49,712 bases of DNA, from NCBI GenBank assembly GCA_025210485.1, contig JAOARN010000093.1, positions 1 to 49,712 of the forward strand, read 5' to 3'. Shown one piece after another: positions 27,401-36,347 of the stretch. The position numbers and the translations under genes are program-made. This DNA comes from Marinifilaceae bacterium. GTDB lineage: Bacteria; Bacteroidota; Bacteroidia; Bacteroidales; Marinifilaceae. How positions within the stretch are numbered: position 1 is the stretch's first letter; the number at the start of each line of letters is the position of its first letter. The notes beneath the pieces were generated by a model. It was not told the origin of the DNA. It ran no database searches and saw only the letters and a program-made list of their open reading frames with translations.

Positions 27401-29464
27401 TCCAACTACATTTGTTATACTAAGTGTGAAGTTTTCATCAAGCTCATTTAAATCATCATCTACAATTGGAATCTCAATATCAAAGTAAGATGAACCCGCA
27501 GGAATAGTAACAGACTGAGATTTCGGAATGAAATCGACACCTCCAGAAGCAGTTCCTGCAGTGGTATGATAGTCAAAACTAATATCTGTACCATCCTCAG
27601 CAGTATAAGGATGAGATACTTCTACTCTAAAAACAACATTCGGCACATCACCCTCTATAATTTCTATATCACCACTTACTATCGAAAGACAAGGATAAAT
27701 TCTAATCTCAGGAGAAGGGAAAGATTCAGTAATACTACCACCACAAGGAGAAACTCCTGTAACCCTGTATCTTCCAGGAGAACTAGGATTATAAGTATTT
27801 GAACTTGTTCCTGAAATCTGTATACCATTCCTATACCATCTATATTGCGGAAAACCTGAAGCGGTCAGTATTAGATGACTCCCACATAATCCAGTTTCCC
27901 CTAAGGTAGGAGTTTTATCAACTGTAGGCACATCACCAAATCCAGAATAAAAACCACCCCCACCAACATTACCACTCTCCACTGCTAACATCGCATTCAG
28001 AGCATTATTAGAACTTACTCTAAAAATCCAATTATTGGTGGCATTATAATAATTTTTCATCGAATTGGTAATTCTAATATTATATGTCTTCCAGTCAGAT
28101 TTATTAGGAACATCGAAACTAGAATAATCAGATGTTCTTAAAGGAATACCATTCAGTTTTAAACCAGGGTTAGTTTTCTGTGTAATTAATTTCAATACAG
28201 GAATAACATTCAAACTTGCTAGTTTATTTGCGTAAGAGATAGTGACCTCTTTATCAGCAGTACATTTGAGAGGAGGAATAAAACACAAGCCAGCAGTTTG
28301 CTTCCTATTTGCTCCTGATAAAGTCTGATATACAAATACTTTTTTATCAGCCTTTATATACATGTTTTTTGTGGTAGAATTTATAAAATCGTTGGTACCT
28401 GTAAAAACATAATCTCCTTTATTGTTTAGAATCGCTGTTCTCTCTTGAGATCCTCCTCCTGATTTACCAGTATACCATTTCACTATAGTATTCGGTTCTG
28501 TAGCAACAATACAAGCTTTCTCATTATAATGTGCTCCTCCATTTAAACCTTCTCCTTTTATTATTATATATTCACTACCAACTACCGAACTTGGAACTAG
28601 CTGATCGAAACCAACATCACGTCCAGGATTTCCACCCCAATTAGGAGATCCCGAAGCACACATTGAACCAGAAGACACAGAAATAGGTTTATTGGATTGG
28701 ATATGGGTACCATTCATTGCATTCAAATTACTTGTCTGGTGTTTTAAATCATTTATGCTAATTCCGATTACATACGATTGGTTTTTGTGAAGAGTAAATG
28801 TAAATGTATTAGATGACTTCCCTTTAAATCTCATTCTTGGATTTGAAACAGTAATATTTGTGTTATTCTCTGTTGCCATAATTCCAATAAAATGACCATT
28901 ATGTGAATCATAATTACCTTGAGTAGAAAACATATGACCTGTATAGAAGTCAGTACCTAATCCTGTGGCACCTTTAGAACTTAGTAAATCACCCTGAGCT
29001 GATGATTTTTGCTGAATACTAACAAAAAACTTTTTTGATCCCGAAACCTTAAAACCTTGATTATCTAGAATTTTATTTAATTCATTTCTCCCATCAATGA
29101 TACCCTGGGACAAAACTCCTCGACCCGCAATTTGACCTGAACTATTATACTTCCTATAATTCAATGAAATTTTTTGAGGACTAGTTTTACTCAGATTAAC
29201 GACCCTACGAAACATCCCATCACGAGTCTCTATTGTAACTTGAAAAGCAGTAGTTTCTTCAGTTGTTAAAACCATCCAATGATCATCAACATTTGAAGCA
29301 CTTGTTGTAAAACTAGCCATCGGAGGAATATAATGTACACTATCAACCTGTGCTTGTGTTTTTTTGATATTACACAAAAACACAATAAGTAATAGACAAC
29401 TAAATCTAATTAAATACAATCTATAATTAAGAGATTGTAAACAATATTTTTTTAATTTACCCAT
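24413..29464 (-). CDS. Giant exported surface protein: IgGFc-like, Calx-beta, cadherin-like and HYR domains
   Basis: The 1,683-residue protein has a signal peptide ending near TQAQ (about 38). Residues 45-515 are an IgGFc-binding-like domain (SSGSMCASGSPNWGG, FDQLVPSSVVGSEYII). One Ig-like domain with two Cys follows (525-600), then four Calx-beta repeats (about 600-1045, each with a TEGDDIVFR-type start and acidic loops), three cadherin-like/Big_9 repeats (1048-1335, for example DGTILYTPNPNYNGNDDFKY), HYR-type repeats (1335-1580, VDNCDGEKPG, TATDNCGVAS) and a final Ig-like domain (1586-1683). The Asp-rich loops suggest calcium binding. Similar proteins in Bacteroidota usually end with a type IX secretion sorting domain; none is seen here, and the protein ends in VLPKPIPQLMHE just before the terminator. 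It is likely an adhesin or matrix protein. Confidence 0.85.
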   Translation of the reverse strand: MGKLKKYCLQSLNYRLYLIRFSCLLLIVFLCNIKKTQAQVDSVHYIPPMASFTTSASNVDDHWMVLTTEETTAFQVTIETRDGMFRRVVNLSKTSPQKISLNYRKYNSSGQIAGRGVLSQGIIDGRNELNKILDNQGFKVSGSKKFFVSIQQKSSAQGDLLSSKGATGLGTDFYTGHMFSTQGNYDSHNGHFIGIMATENNTNITVSNPRMRFKGKSSNTFTFTLHKNQSYVIGISINDLKHQTSNLNAMNGTHIQSNKPISVSSGSMCASGSPNWGGNPGRDVGFDQLVPSSVVGSEYIIIKGEGLNGGAHYNEKACIVATEPNTIVKWYTGKSGGGSQERTAILNNKGDYVFTGTNDFINSTTKNMYIKADKKVFVYQTLSGANRKQTAGLCFIPPLKCTADKEVTISYANKLASLNVIPVLKLITQKTNPGLKLNGIPLRTSDYSSFDVPNKSDWKTYNIRITNSMKNYYNATNNWIFRVSSNNALNAMLAVESGNVGGGGFYSGFGDVPTVDKTPTLGETGLCGSHLILTASGFPQYRWYRNGIQISGTSSNTYNPSSPGRYRVTGVSPCGGSITESFPSPEIRIYPCLSIVSGDIEIIEGDVPNVVFRVEVSHPYTAEDGTDISFDYHTTAGTASGGVDFIPKSQSVTIPAGSSYFDIEIPIVDDDLNELDENFTLSITNVVGAVESINTASCTIKDNGDSFPVINIYDQNYNEGVGDISFELNLNKASGKTTSFKYQIIDATAKKASDYQAVAYSGVVSFNPGETKKYIQFKINDDDLYEPGSNEFFRLKLSDFNSIAEGNNDAKMYILDNEAVSNITVLDLSKTEGDDIVFRASLDTKCENTINFNYNIELQVGVDKAGVNDFTNYISFANGSVSIPANTSYVDFPAFKTFDDAYNEQVESFKLKLSANNHGSFVRNTIIGKILDNEGSPELSISNQSATEGQDMVFKLYVNPVSSTNLHCDYRLLPVTASSPNDFLAKSWTRINIPAGSSFVDIVVPTVQDTDEEGDETFDLELANPSTGLTISPGMEKVSGKIIDDDHTPVAQPDNIVVDEDSSVAYNVLNNDTGKEDAPVTVISNTSPKHGSLTMNSDGTILYTPNPNYNGNDDFKYTLRDADNDRSTAIVSIIVNPINDLPNADNDTYNIVEDTELRETVRANDDNLFDSPITYTLASNVKDGSLTFNSDGTFVYMPDSEFFGRDGFSYIVTDGNGDSSPASVIINVSFVNDAPPVAVDDKVSTNEDVQVSIPVLANDSDVDGEKTIDKASIIITDPADHGDLSINFITGEVVYKPYLNYTGSDDFRYTISDTDGRVSNQARVRITVTLDNDPPVALCKPNLDIILDKTGNYNLTASEIDNGSNDDSDHGTVSLSLSKSSFDCDDKGLLDVTLTVTDNDLASATCITKLNIQDKTKAVLKNPVFDIVKDNDTNSCGAVVNYPIPSFVDNCDGEKPGVLVQGLSSGSNFPVGTTVLKYSYTDASGNSSSVVNLNLTVRDIEKPKLNNISEKTVYVNSNGCRYLVSNSSLDITATDNCGVASISHNYDGGGASLRTKYLNIGTHDIEWTVEDIHGNISIAVVRINVKSKLAVSLVGPIGNTVCIGDNAVFIANGNFGKPAYVYKFLVNNTEVTSGHVGDTYTSSSLSNGDKVKVEITDSYSCKTESPEFIINVLPKPIPQLMHE

Positions 29465-30017
29465 AAATTAATAATTTAAGAGTATTTATTAATACTAAGA
29501 AAACATATCAGAATCAATAAATATCAGAGGAATACTAATGGTGTGTGTTTGACAAATATAAAGTTTAATCTTTCTTAATGCAAGACTTAACAATAATAAA
29601 TTCACCCCACAACATTGAAGAATAAATTCATAAAAATCAATTCTTGCTAAACAGTCTCAAAACATTGACCAAGGGAAACAAATAAGCAACTAAGGTCTTT
29701 TCGAAAAATCTCAACAATTTTCACCTATAACATAAAATTAACATTTCTAACCACAGCTCATTTAAATAAAAAGACTTTACATTATGCTTAATTTACAATC
29801 ATTATTATTTGAATCTTTGATATTTATATATGTTTACATTTTGATGTGTTTGCAAAAAATATATTCTAGAAATTTAAAAAGATACAATTAATAGAAATAA
29901 CCAATAAAATTTATTTTTTTATGTGATATTAATTATAAAAAAGCTTAATATTGTCGGTGTTTTAAACTTTTTAAAGTTAAACTTATCAAAATACTGACAA
30001 AAGAAATACAACAATAA
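29465..30017. other. Divergent intergenic region: surface protein gene / citC-like gene
   Basis: About 550 bases with no gene. It holds the surface protein promoter (listed) and an unresolved promoter for the citC-like gene. A short inverted repeat AGTATT/AATACT at 29481-29496 lies in the surface protein leader. Confidence 0.4.
29553..29560 (-). promoter_or_regulatory. Candidate -7 element of the giant surface protein gene
   Basis: TATATTTG on the minus strand fits TAnnTTTG exactly, 88 bases before the ATG at 29464. No -33 TTTG was found at normal distance. Confidence 0.35.
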
Positions 30018-31091
30018 ATGAGCGTAGAAAATACAGATTATAGAGAAGCTTGCCTTGATTTCAAAAACCCATTCGACCTTAAATTGGTACGAGAATTTTT
30101 AGATGAACTTGGCTTCGAATTCAAAGCAGAAGATGTGGATTACACTATGATACTTTATAACTTGAATGGTGACATGATTGGAACTGGTTCATATCAAGGA
30201 AGAGTATTGAAATATGTTGCTGTAAGTCCAAATTTCAGGGAAACAGCAGCTTTTGCACAAATAGTAACGCATCTTATCGACATTGTTATACAAAAACACA
30301 AACATATTTTTGTATACACAAAACCTCGAAATCTTACAGTTTTCAAAGGTTTAGGCTTTAATGAAATTGCCACTGCCGAACCACTTTTTTCTGTTCTTGA
30401 ATTTGGTTACCAAAACATAAAAGATTACCAAGATTACCTGAGATCGAAAAAGAAAGATGTAAATGTAGGAAATGTAGCTGCCATTGTTGTCAATTGTAAT
30501 CCTTTTACACTTGGTCATAAATATTTGATTGAGAAGGCATGTAAAGAGAACAGAGTTGTATATCTATTTGTTGTTGAAGAAGACAGGTCATCATTTACAT
30601 TTAGCACAAGATGGAGATTAATTGAAGAAGAGCTAGGCCATATCGAAAATTTGGTGATGATTAAAGGTGGCAACTATGTAGTATCGGGAACAATTTTTCC
30701 TTCATACTTTCTTAAAGAAGAAAAACCAGATGATATTGCAGCAAAACAAGCCGAACTTGACGTTATTACATTTGTAAGATATATTGTTCCTATTCTTGGT
30801 ATAAATAGACGATATGTTGGTACTGAAATGTATTCGCCTGTTACATTAGCATACAACACTGCTATGAAAAATTATCTTCCTAAAAATGGAGTAGAACTAA
30901 TGGAAATCGAGAGGATTACTAACGGTGAAGACAGTAATTATATTTCTGCTTCGAAAATTCGTCAGGCAATACGTGAAGACAAACTTCACACGGTAATTGA
31001 CTTCTTACCAGAATCAACGAAAAGTTTCCTTCTTTCAGATGAATCAGAGGATGTTCGTAAAAAAATAAAATCTTCAAAAACTAGACATTAA
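30018..31091 (+). CDS. citC: [Citrate (pro-3S)-lyase] ligase-like acetyltransferase/nucleotidyltransferase
   Basis: The 357 residues fit CitC (E. coli 352). The first 145 form a GNAT-like domain (YVAVSPNFRETAAFAQIVTHL), the rest a nucleotidyltransferase: VVNCNPFTLGHKYLIEKA with the HxGH-like motif at about 161-168, then RWRLIEEELGHIENL, GINRRYVGTEMYSPVTLAYN and the closing ISASKIRQAI. CitC acetylates the prosthetic group of the citrate lyase acyl carrier protein CitD, switching the lyase on. Citrate lyase genes citD, citE and citF are not in this window, so its partner must be elsewhere or it acts on another substrate. It is monocistronic, between the surface protein gene and rplS. Confidence 0.85.
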   Translation: MSVENTDYREACLDFKNPFDLKLVREFLDELGFEFKAEDVDYTMILYNLNGDMIGTGSYQGRVLKYVAVSPNFRETAAFAQIVTHLIDIVIQKHKHIFVYTKPRNLTVFKGLGFNEIATAEPLFSVLEFGYQNIKDYQDYLRSKKKDVNVGNVAAIVVNCNPFTLGHKYLIEKACKENRVVYLFVVEEDRSSFTFSTRWRLIEEELGHIENLVMIKGGNYVVSGTIFPSYFLKEEKPDDIAAKQAELDVITFVRYIVPILGINRRYVGTEMYSPVTLAYNTAMKNYLPKNGVELMEIERITNGEDSNYISASKIRQAIREDKLHTVIDFLPESTKSFLLSDESEDVRKKIKSSKTRH

Positions 31092-31474
31092 TAAATATCT
31101 AAACACCATAGTAGAGACTCCATTATTGGGGTCTCTATAAATATTATTCTTTAATATAAAAAGTGTAATATTATCTAATTTATAATGGTTAATACGTTTT
31201 CTCCATAACTACAAAACAATACCTATTCAACTTTCGAAATACAGATTTCACTATAAAATTACAATATAAAATATTTAAGATGTGAAAAACATACAAACTA
31301 CCCCAGAAATCGAAACTAACACTGCATATTTCTATTCAAAACCCAACCAAACTGAAAAATTTTTGGAACAACAGGGATTAACTTAAAGGTCACATTATTA
31401 TTAAATCAAAAATAAAAACTAAACTAAAGCTGTTTTTTTCCTATAATAAGGATTCATATTAAGTTTTTTAATAT

Positions 31475-31482
31475 TATATTTG
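31475..31482 (+). promoter_or_regulatory. Candidate -7 element of rplS
   Basis: TATATTTG matches TAnnTTTG exactly, 84 bases before the rplS ATG. It would give a leader of about 75 bases. Confidence 0.4.
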
Positions 31483-31495
31483 CAGCTAATTCTGT

Positions 31496-31538
31496 ACGCA
31501 ATCTCTGACTACTATAAATATAAAAGTTTACATTGCGT
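31496..31538 (+). promoter_or_regulatory. Possible stem-loop in the rplS leader
   Basis: ACGCAAT (31496-31502) and ATTGCGT (31532-31538) can pair around a 29-base loop, within the predicted 5' leader and 27 bases before the start codon. Ribosomal protein leaders often fold for feedback control; here only the complementarity is seen. Confidence 0.25.
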
Positions 31539-31565
31539 TCATCAATACTTAATTTTTATTAAAAA

Positions 31566-31913
31566 ATGGATTTAATTAAAATTGCAGAGCAGGCTTTTGA
31601 AACAGGTAATGAATTTCCTGAATTCGGAGCAGGTGACACTATTAGTGTATCATACAAAATTAAAGAGGGTAACAAAGAAAGAACTCAGGTTTTTAGAGGT
31701 GTTGTTATCCAGGTTAAAGGACAAGGTACTACTAAAACCTTTACTATCAGAAAAATGTCTGGTAATATTGGTGTTGAAAGAATTATCCCTCTTAGCTCAC
31801 CTTTTATCGAGAAAATCGAAGTTAACAAAAGAGGTAAAGTTAGAAGAGCGAGAATTTTCTATCTTCGTGCACTTACTGGTAAGAAAGCTAGAATTAAAGA
31901 AAGAAGATTTTAA
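31566..31913 (+). CDS. rplS: 50S ribosomal protein L19
   Basis: The 115-residue protein is the usual length of L19, which sits at the 30S-50S interface. Signatures are FGAGDTISVSYKIKEGNKER, TQVFRGVVIQVKGQG, TFTIRKMSGNIGVERIIPLS and the basic C-terminus RRARIFYLRALTGKKARIKE. It is alone here, without the rpsP-rimM-trmD neighbours known from Proteobacteria and Firmicutes, as common in Bacteroidota. A strong terminator follows. Confidence 0.97.
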   Translation: MDLIKIAEQAFETGNEFPEFGAGDTISVSYKIKEGNKERTQVFRGVVIQVKGQGTTKTFTIRKMSGNIGVERIIPLSSPFIEKIEVNKRGKVRRARIFYLRALTGKKARIKERRF

Positions 31914-31930
31914 TCTAAAGTCATCTATAG

Positions 31931-31962
31931 AAAGCCATTGCAATATTGCAATGGCTTTTTTT
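31931..31962 (+). terminator. Intrinsic terminator after rplS
   Basis: AAAGCCATTGCAAT pairs with ATTGCAATGGCTTT as a 14-bp perfect stem (31931-31944 with 31945-31958), followed by TTTT. It starts 17 bases after the stop codon. Confidence 0.95.
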
Positions 31963-32179
31963 ATTAAAACACAAATTAGCCTGAAACTAAAGCTTGTAAT
32001 AATCAAGTGTTACATAAGCGATAAACTTGCTAAAAGAACAACAACAAAGAATCGAAACATAAAACCTACACTTTTTACATCCACGACACTTACTTAACAC
32101 ACAATAACACTCATCAACTGACTACAACAAAATTCTACATTGACTTAGGCTGCATTTTTATATTTTTTTTACCAGTCAA

Positions 32180-34666
32180 TTAACTAATCTTTGATTTCTG
32201 ATTAGTTCTTTTCTTTATCTTATTGTAATTAATATAATATGAAATCTTAAGAGAAAAACTATTTAATTGATCCTGATCAAACATATCCTTTAAATTATCA
32301 GCAAAACCTCTATCGATATTATCTGTCATTGATAATATATCATTCTTCCACATCAAGTTCAGAAAACTACCTGGTGCGAAATTATAGGAATAGCTTAAAT
32401 CAATATTAAAACTATTATAGTTCCTATTCTTCAATTCTTCATCCATATTGTATGAATTAAGCATACCTTCATCATCTAAACGTAAAAGCTTCTTGTATTT
32501 AACTTTTGACCAGTAATGTCTTAAATTCAATCCTAAATATGATTTATTATTAAATATATAATTTGCTTCAAATTTATTTTCATACTTTGTAACATCTCTC
32601 TTTCCAAAAAGAATATGATCTTCCCTTGTTCCAAAATAACCATATTCATTATTATTCTTTGAAAAATCGAAATCGTGACTTAGACGAAAATTTCTACTTA
32701 TTCGTATCATTGGCTTTATACTGTACCAGCAAATTTTACCTGCTGTATATCCCAATTTCGAAAATGAATTCTCTGGTATAGCAATACCACCATCAGCATC
32801 TATTGCCAAAATTTTCCTGTAATCTGATGATATCCAGGCTGAAATTCTATTTTCTTTTGGCTTTAATATAAATCGATTAGAATTTCTAGTTTCTCTGTAA
32901 TCTTTAATATTTCTAGGCACATACTCCCACCAAGCTCCTACACTAAGATAATTCAAAAATGTTCCAGCCCAATCTAGTTTTATTTTTTCTTTTGAGAATA
33001 AATTATCTTTATACATTCTCTCATTTTCATATGTAAAAGATGCTCTATAATCCATTAATATCCCAGATTTTTCATAACAATTATATTTAAGATTAAAGAC
33101 ATGCTTAAGCTCATTATTTTTACTAAGATAACCCATTGCATTCTGATCATAATCATCAGAAACTAATCTTAAATTATATGAATACTTCAATGCTCCATTT
33201 ATTTTCCCAATACTCGCATCAATAAAACTCCCATTTTCTTTTTTATCATGCTTCTTGTCTTTTTGAAAACTCATTCCAGCTTTACCATGAATTGCATAAG
33301 TATTATCTTTATTGGCAAATTTATAGGCCGAAGCTAACACATCATCCATTTCTGACTTATTATTTCGATTTGTATTTGATAAATTAAAATATGAATATCT
33401 GCCTATAGTTTGATCCAAAACCATCATGTTATAATTGGTGAACTCTTGCGTTTTAATTCGACTAATTTCACCAGTTAATTTATCTTTCTTCTTTAAATAA
33501 GTTGGATTTACCATTGCATTGAAAAAACCGATACCTAAACCAAAATTTGTTCTACCTGAAATTTTTGTGGCATTTATTAATTTCTCCTTATCATCAAATT
33601 CAATTATCGAATCACTTTCTGTAAGTTCAGACCTGATCTCATGCAATCGGGATGGCGAATTACCAATTCTACGTGTATAGAAGATTCCTGCCTTATTAAA
33701 TAATTCTGTGCCTTCTGTGAAAAAAGCTCTATTCTCGTTGAATTTCAATTCATAAGGGGTGAGATTTAACTCTTTATTATCTGACTTGGTTTGACTAAAG
33801 TCTGGTACTAATGTTGCATCCAAAGTGAAGCTATTATTTATACCATACTTAAGATCCATACCGCCTGAAAAAGTTTTTTCGGTAGAATGCTTTGTTTTAT
33901 CCACTACAGCAGACAGATACGGGTAAAGAGACAGCCGAACTGGAGGTGAAATATTATTCACAGCCTCTAAAACACCTGATTGGACTTGCCATTCACCAAT
34001 ATTTCGATCTACAGGATTCCAACAAGATACCTCTTTTTCTCTTCTCAACTCCCTCCAGAAGTTAATTCCCCATTTTTGATTTTCTAGTTTTGGAAAGCGA
34101 ATTTCAGAATAAGGGATTTTTATCTCCACTATCCATCCTTTATCAGTATACTTAACCTCACTTTCCCATACTGCATTCCAATTACTATCCTCCCCAGATG
34201 AAGAAACCATCATATCAGACTGTACATTTGCAGCAGTTATTTTGAATTTAAAGTAATTTTGTCCATCATTGAATGGGCTTAATGTTATCCAAAACGCATC
34301 AGAATTTAAAGCATATTCATCCCTTTTACTTAAATGAGTAAGAATCTTCTGAGGAAATGCATCAAATAATTTAGCACCAATATATAAGGCTTCATCTGAG
34401 TACACCAGCCTAACCTCTGAGTCAAACATTGCCTTGGCTCCAATACTAGGACTATAGGTTGTGAAATCTGAGGCAATATCGGTGGTTGCCCAGTCTGCTT
34501 CATCTAAAACTCCATCTATCTTTATTGAAGTTTTAACTCTACTTGTTTGTAAAAATCTTTTATTATCATTCGCAGCATATAGCTCCGAAAAGCTATGAAA
34601 AATAAAAAAGAGAATTACTAAGCTAATTTTTGTTTTAAGTTTCTGGTAGTTTTTTAAAGTTGTCAT
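32180..34666 (-). CDS. CBM9/DUF5916 family outer-membrane protein
   Basis: The ATG at 34666 gives 828 residues beginning with a signal peptide (LKTKISLVILFFIFHSF, cleavage near LYA, about 32); a further ATG at 34723 is less likely. Residues about 45-230 form a carbohydrate-binding family 9-like domain (IDGVLDEADWATTDIASDF, SDEALYIGAKLFD, GWIVEIKIPYSEIRFP). The following DUF5916 region is a beta-barrel with many aromatic, alternating strands (WGINFWRELRREKE, NRAFFTEGTELFN), ending LSYSYNFAPGSFLNLMWKN then a hydrophobic final strand. The family is common in Bacteroidota and has no proven function; it is expected in the outer membrane. It lies alone, convergent with rplS and 160 bases downstream of an AraC relic. 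Confidence 0.85.
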   Translation of the reverse strand: MTTLKNYQKLKTKISLVILFFIFHSFSELYAANDNKRFLQTSRVKTSIKIDGVLDEADWATTDIASDFTTYSPSIGAKAMFDSEVRLVYSDEALYIGAKLFDAFPQKILTHLSKRDEYALNSDAFWITLSPFNDGQNYFKFKITAANVQSDMMVSSSGEDSNWNAVWESEVKYTDKGWIVEIKIPYSEIRFPKLENQKWGINFWRELRREKEVSCWNPVDRNIGEWQVQSGVLEAVNNISPPVRLSLYPYLSAVVDKTKHSTEKTFSGGMDLKYGINNSFTLDATLVPDFSQTKSDNKELNLTPYELKFNENRAFFTEGTELFNKAGIFYTRRIGNSPSRLHEIRSELTESDSIIEFDDKEKLINATKISGRTNFGLGIGFFNAMVNPTYLKKKDKLTGEISRIKTQEFTNYNMMVLDQTIGRYSYFNLSNTNRNNKSEMDDVLASAYKFANKDNTYAIHGKAGMSFQKDKKHDKKENGSFIDASIGKINGALKYSYNLRLVSDDYDQNAMGYLSKNNELKHVFNLKYNCYEKSGILMDYRASFTYENERMYKDNLFSKEKIKLDWAGTFLNYLSVGAWWEYVPRNIKDYRETRNSNRFILKPKENRISAWISSDYRKILAIDADGGIAIPENSFSKLGYTAGKICWYSIKPMIRISRNFRLSHDFDFSKNNNEYGYFGTREDHILFGKRDVTKYENKFEANYIFNNKSYLGLNLRHYWSKVKYKKLLRLDDEGMLNSYNMDEELKNRNYNSFNIDLSYSYNFAPGSFLNLMWKNDILSMTDNIDRGFADNLKDMFDQDQLNSFSLKISYYINYNKIKKRTNQKSKIS

Positions 34667-34886
34667 TTTTATATAAAGTGGTTTTGATTGAGTCGTATTA
34701 CAAAAATAGCATATTCGGTTCAAAAGTAACAGTTCGTTTTTTCAATATCTGTTAACACTTTGTTAAGTCGAATCAAATATTGAAAAAAAACACAAATCAT
34801 TTGCATGAACAATGCTCTATCAATTTATGTACTTTAAGAAACAAGCCTATAAAGACAGAAAACACATAAACCCCACCAAAATCATT

Positions 34887-35191
34887 TTAATTCAAGTCAA
34901 GTCGATATTGCTTGGGACTACAGCTTGTTTTTTGTTTAAAAAACTTAGTAAAAGATTGAGGATGCTGAAATCCTAACTCATAGGCAATTTGACGATAACA
35001 GACAATTCTGTTATCGTCAATAATTCTTTGGCCTTATTGATAACACTTTCATTTATATGCTGCTTAGCTGAAAGTCCAGTATAGGATTTCAATAAATCGG
35101 AAAGATAAGCAGGCGAAAGATTCAATTTTTCTGCTAAATAAGCAACAGAAGGAAGTAGGTAGCATTGTGAATGCTTGTAATATTTAGCCAA
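34887..35191 (-). pseudogene. AraC-family regulator fragment, frameshifted
   Basis: Bases 35191-34973 encode SVAYLAEKLNLSPAYLSDLL and the first helix-turn-helix of an AraC domain; the frame breaks at about 34985 and the second helix-turn-helix continues in another frame as IAYELGFQHPQSFTKFFK and ends in the stop at 34887-34889. The sensor domain is missing completely. The remnant is related in sequence style to the intact AraC gene at 36348, so it is probably the 3' remains of a duplicated regulator. Confidence 0.8.
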
Positions 35192-35219
35192 ATTTTAGAT
35201 TGAATCATTAATGCCAATT

Positions 35220-36209
35220 TTATCGACCTTTTCTCTTCAGAAGTTCTTTCGAAAAATTAATTAATGCATCGTATTCTTTAGGCTTGGGACCTATTTTTTG
35301 GGTGATTCTATAATTAGGTGAAAGACCTATTCCTTCCCAACAAAAATCATTTTTATCGGTAAATATTCCAAAAGGAATACAAACTTTCCACCCATTAGAT
35401 AAAGTTTTCCAATCGGCATCGGCATAAGCTCCAGCAGTGGTATCGCCAACCAATTCAACTTGTGGAAATTCTCGCATTGCTAAAGCAAAATTTTCTGCTG
35501 CACTATAAGTCGTTTGGTCTATCAACAAGCAAACAGGTTGTGTAAATTGCATTTCAGCATTGGGTTCTGTTGTCCAAATTTCTTGCTCTGAATACTCATT
35601 ATCTAACCCTTCCTTTTTTATTTTGGTTTTTAAATACTCACGCTTTTTATCAGCAAAACAATCTGCTAGCATTTTACCTATTTTATCATCTCCCCCTTTG
35701 TTTCTGCGAATATCGACAATAAGTGCTTTTGCTTCAGATAATTCATCATAAATCTCGGACAAAGCAGATTTTGTTTCCTCCATATCTGCAAATTTTGAAA
35801 TATGCAAATAAGCTATTTGCTCTTCTAACCAAGCATAAGAAAAAACAGATTGTTGCTTTATTTTTATAAAGAAATAATTTTGAGCACTAGGTAAGCTATT
35901 AAAAATAGTTTTGACTTTAGCTATATTGTATTCTTTGACCAATTTCCCAATACTACCCGAATAGGAATGCATTTCAGGATTCTCAGTTTTCAATTGCACA
36001 TGTGAATCATTCAAATTTTCGAGCATCATACTTATGGTTTCAAACAGAATTTTTTCGGTTGTGAAATCATAAATAAATTGTCGGTAGACATGATACAATT
36101 CTTGCCAATTGATCCCCTTTATTTCAAATAAGGAATAAGTTTTATTGTAAAGCTCCCAAGCCTCATCAAATATTTGGATTGGGTCATAAGTAGGAGTATT
36201 AGTATTCAT
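35220..36209 (-). CDS. S41-family (C-terminal processing) peptidase
   Basis: With the ATG at 36209 the product has 329 residues; starts at 36275 or 36248 would add a segment lacking a clear signal peptide. It lacks a PDZ domain. The peptidase core shows LENLNDSHVQLKTENPE, IAYLHISKFADMEETKSAL, ALIVDIRRNKGGDD, the nucleophile Ser in DQTTYSAAENFALAMR and the oxyanion region ELVGDTTAGAYADADW with the end IGLSPNYRI. S41 peptidases of this type (tricorn-core-like) process peptides. Without a signal the protein would be cytoplasmic, which is unusual for the group. It lies between an AraC relic and an intact AraC gene. Confidence 0.85.
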   Translation of the reverse strand: MNTNTPTYDPIQIFDEAWELYNKTYSLFEIKGINWQELYHVYRQFIYDFTTEKILFETISMMLENLNDSHVQLKTENPEMHSYSGSIGKLVKEYNIAKVKTIFNSLPSAQNYFFIKIKQQSVFSYAWLEEQIAYLHISKFADMEETKSALSEIYDELSEAKALIVDIRRNKGGDDKIGKMLADCFADKKREYLKTKIKKEGLDNEYSEQEIWTTEPNAEMQFTQPVCLLIDQTTYSAAENFALAMREFPQVELVGDTTAGAYADADWKTLSNGWKVCIPFGIFTDKNDFCWEGIGLSPNYRITQKIGPKPKEYDALINFSKELLKRKGR

Positions 36210-36347
36210 CTTTGTCAAACTATTAAAATAAATAAAAAGAAAATTCATAAAAAAATATCTCGGTTTGCCCGACAATTTTTCATTTAATTCTCCTTCTTAT
36301 ACAAAAATAATATTTATTTGATTAAATACTAATCATTCTAAAATTTG

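Larger units (their letters stand above)
31092..31565. other. Intergenic region upstream of rplS
   Basis: About 470 bases without a gene. An imperfect inverted repeat after the citC-like stop (GTAGAGACTCC, 31111-31121, and GGGGTCTCTA, 31129-31138) may end its transcript. The rplS promoter and leader lie at the distal end. Confidence 0.4.

Noticed and set aside
29481..29496. Short inverted repeat AGTATT/AATACT before the giant surface protein gene
   Set aside because: Only 6 bp in very AT-rich DNA, expected by chance.
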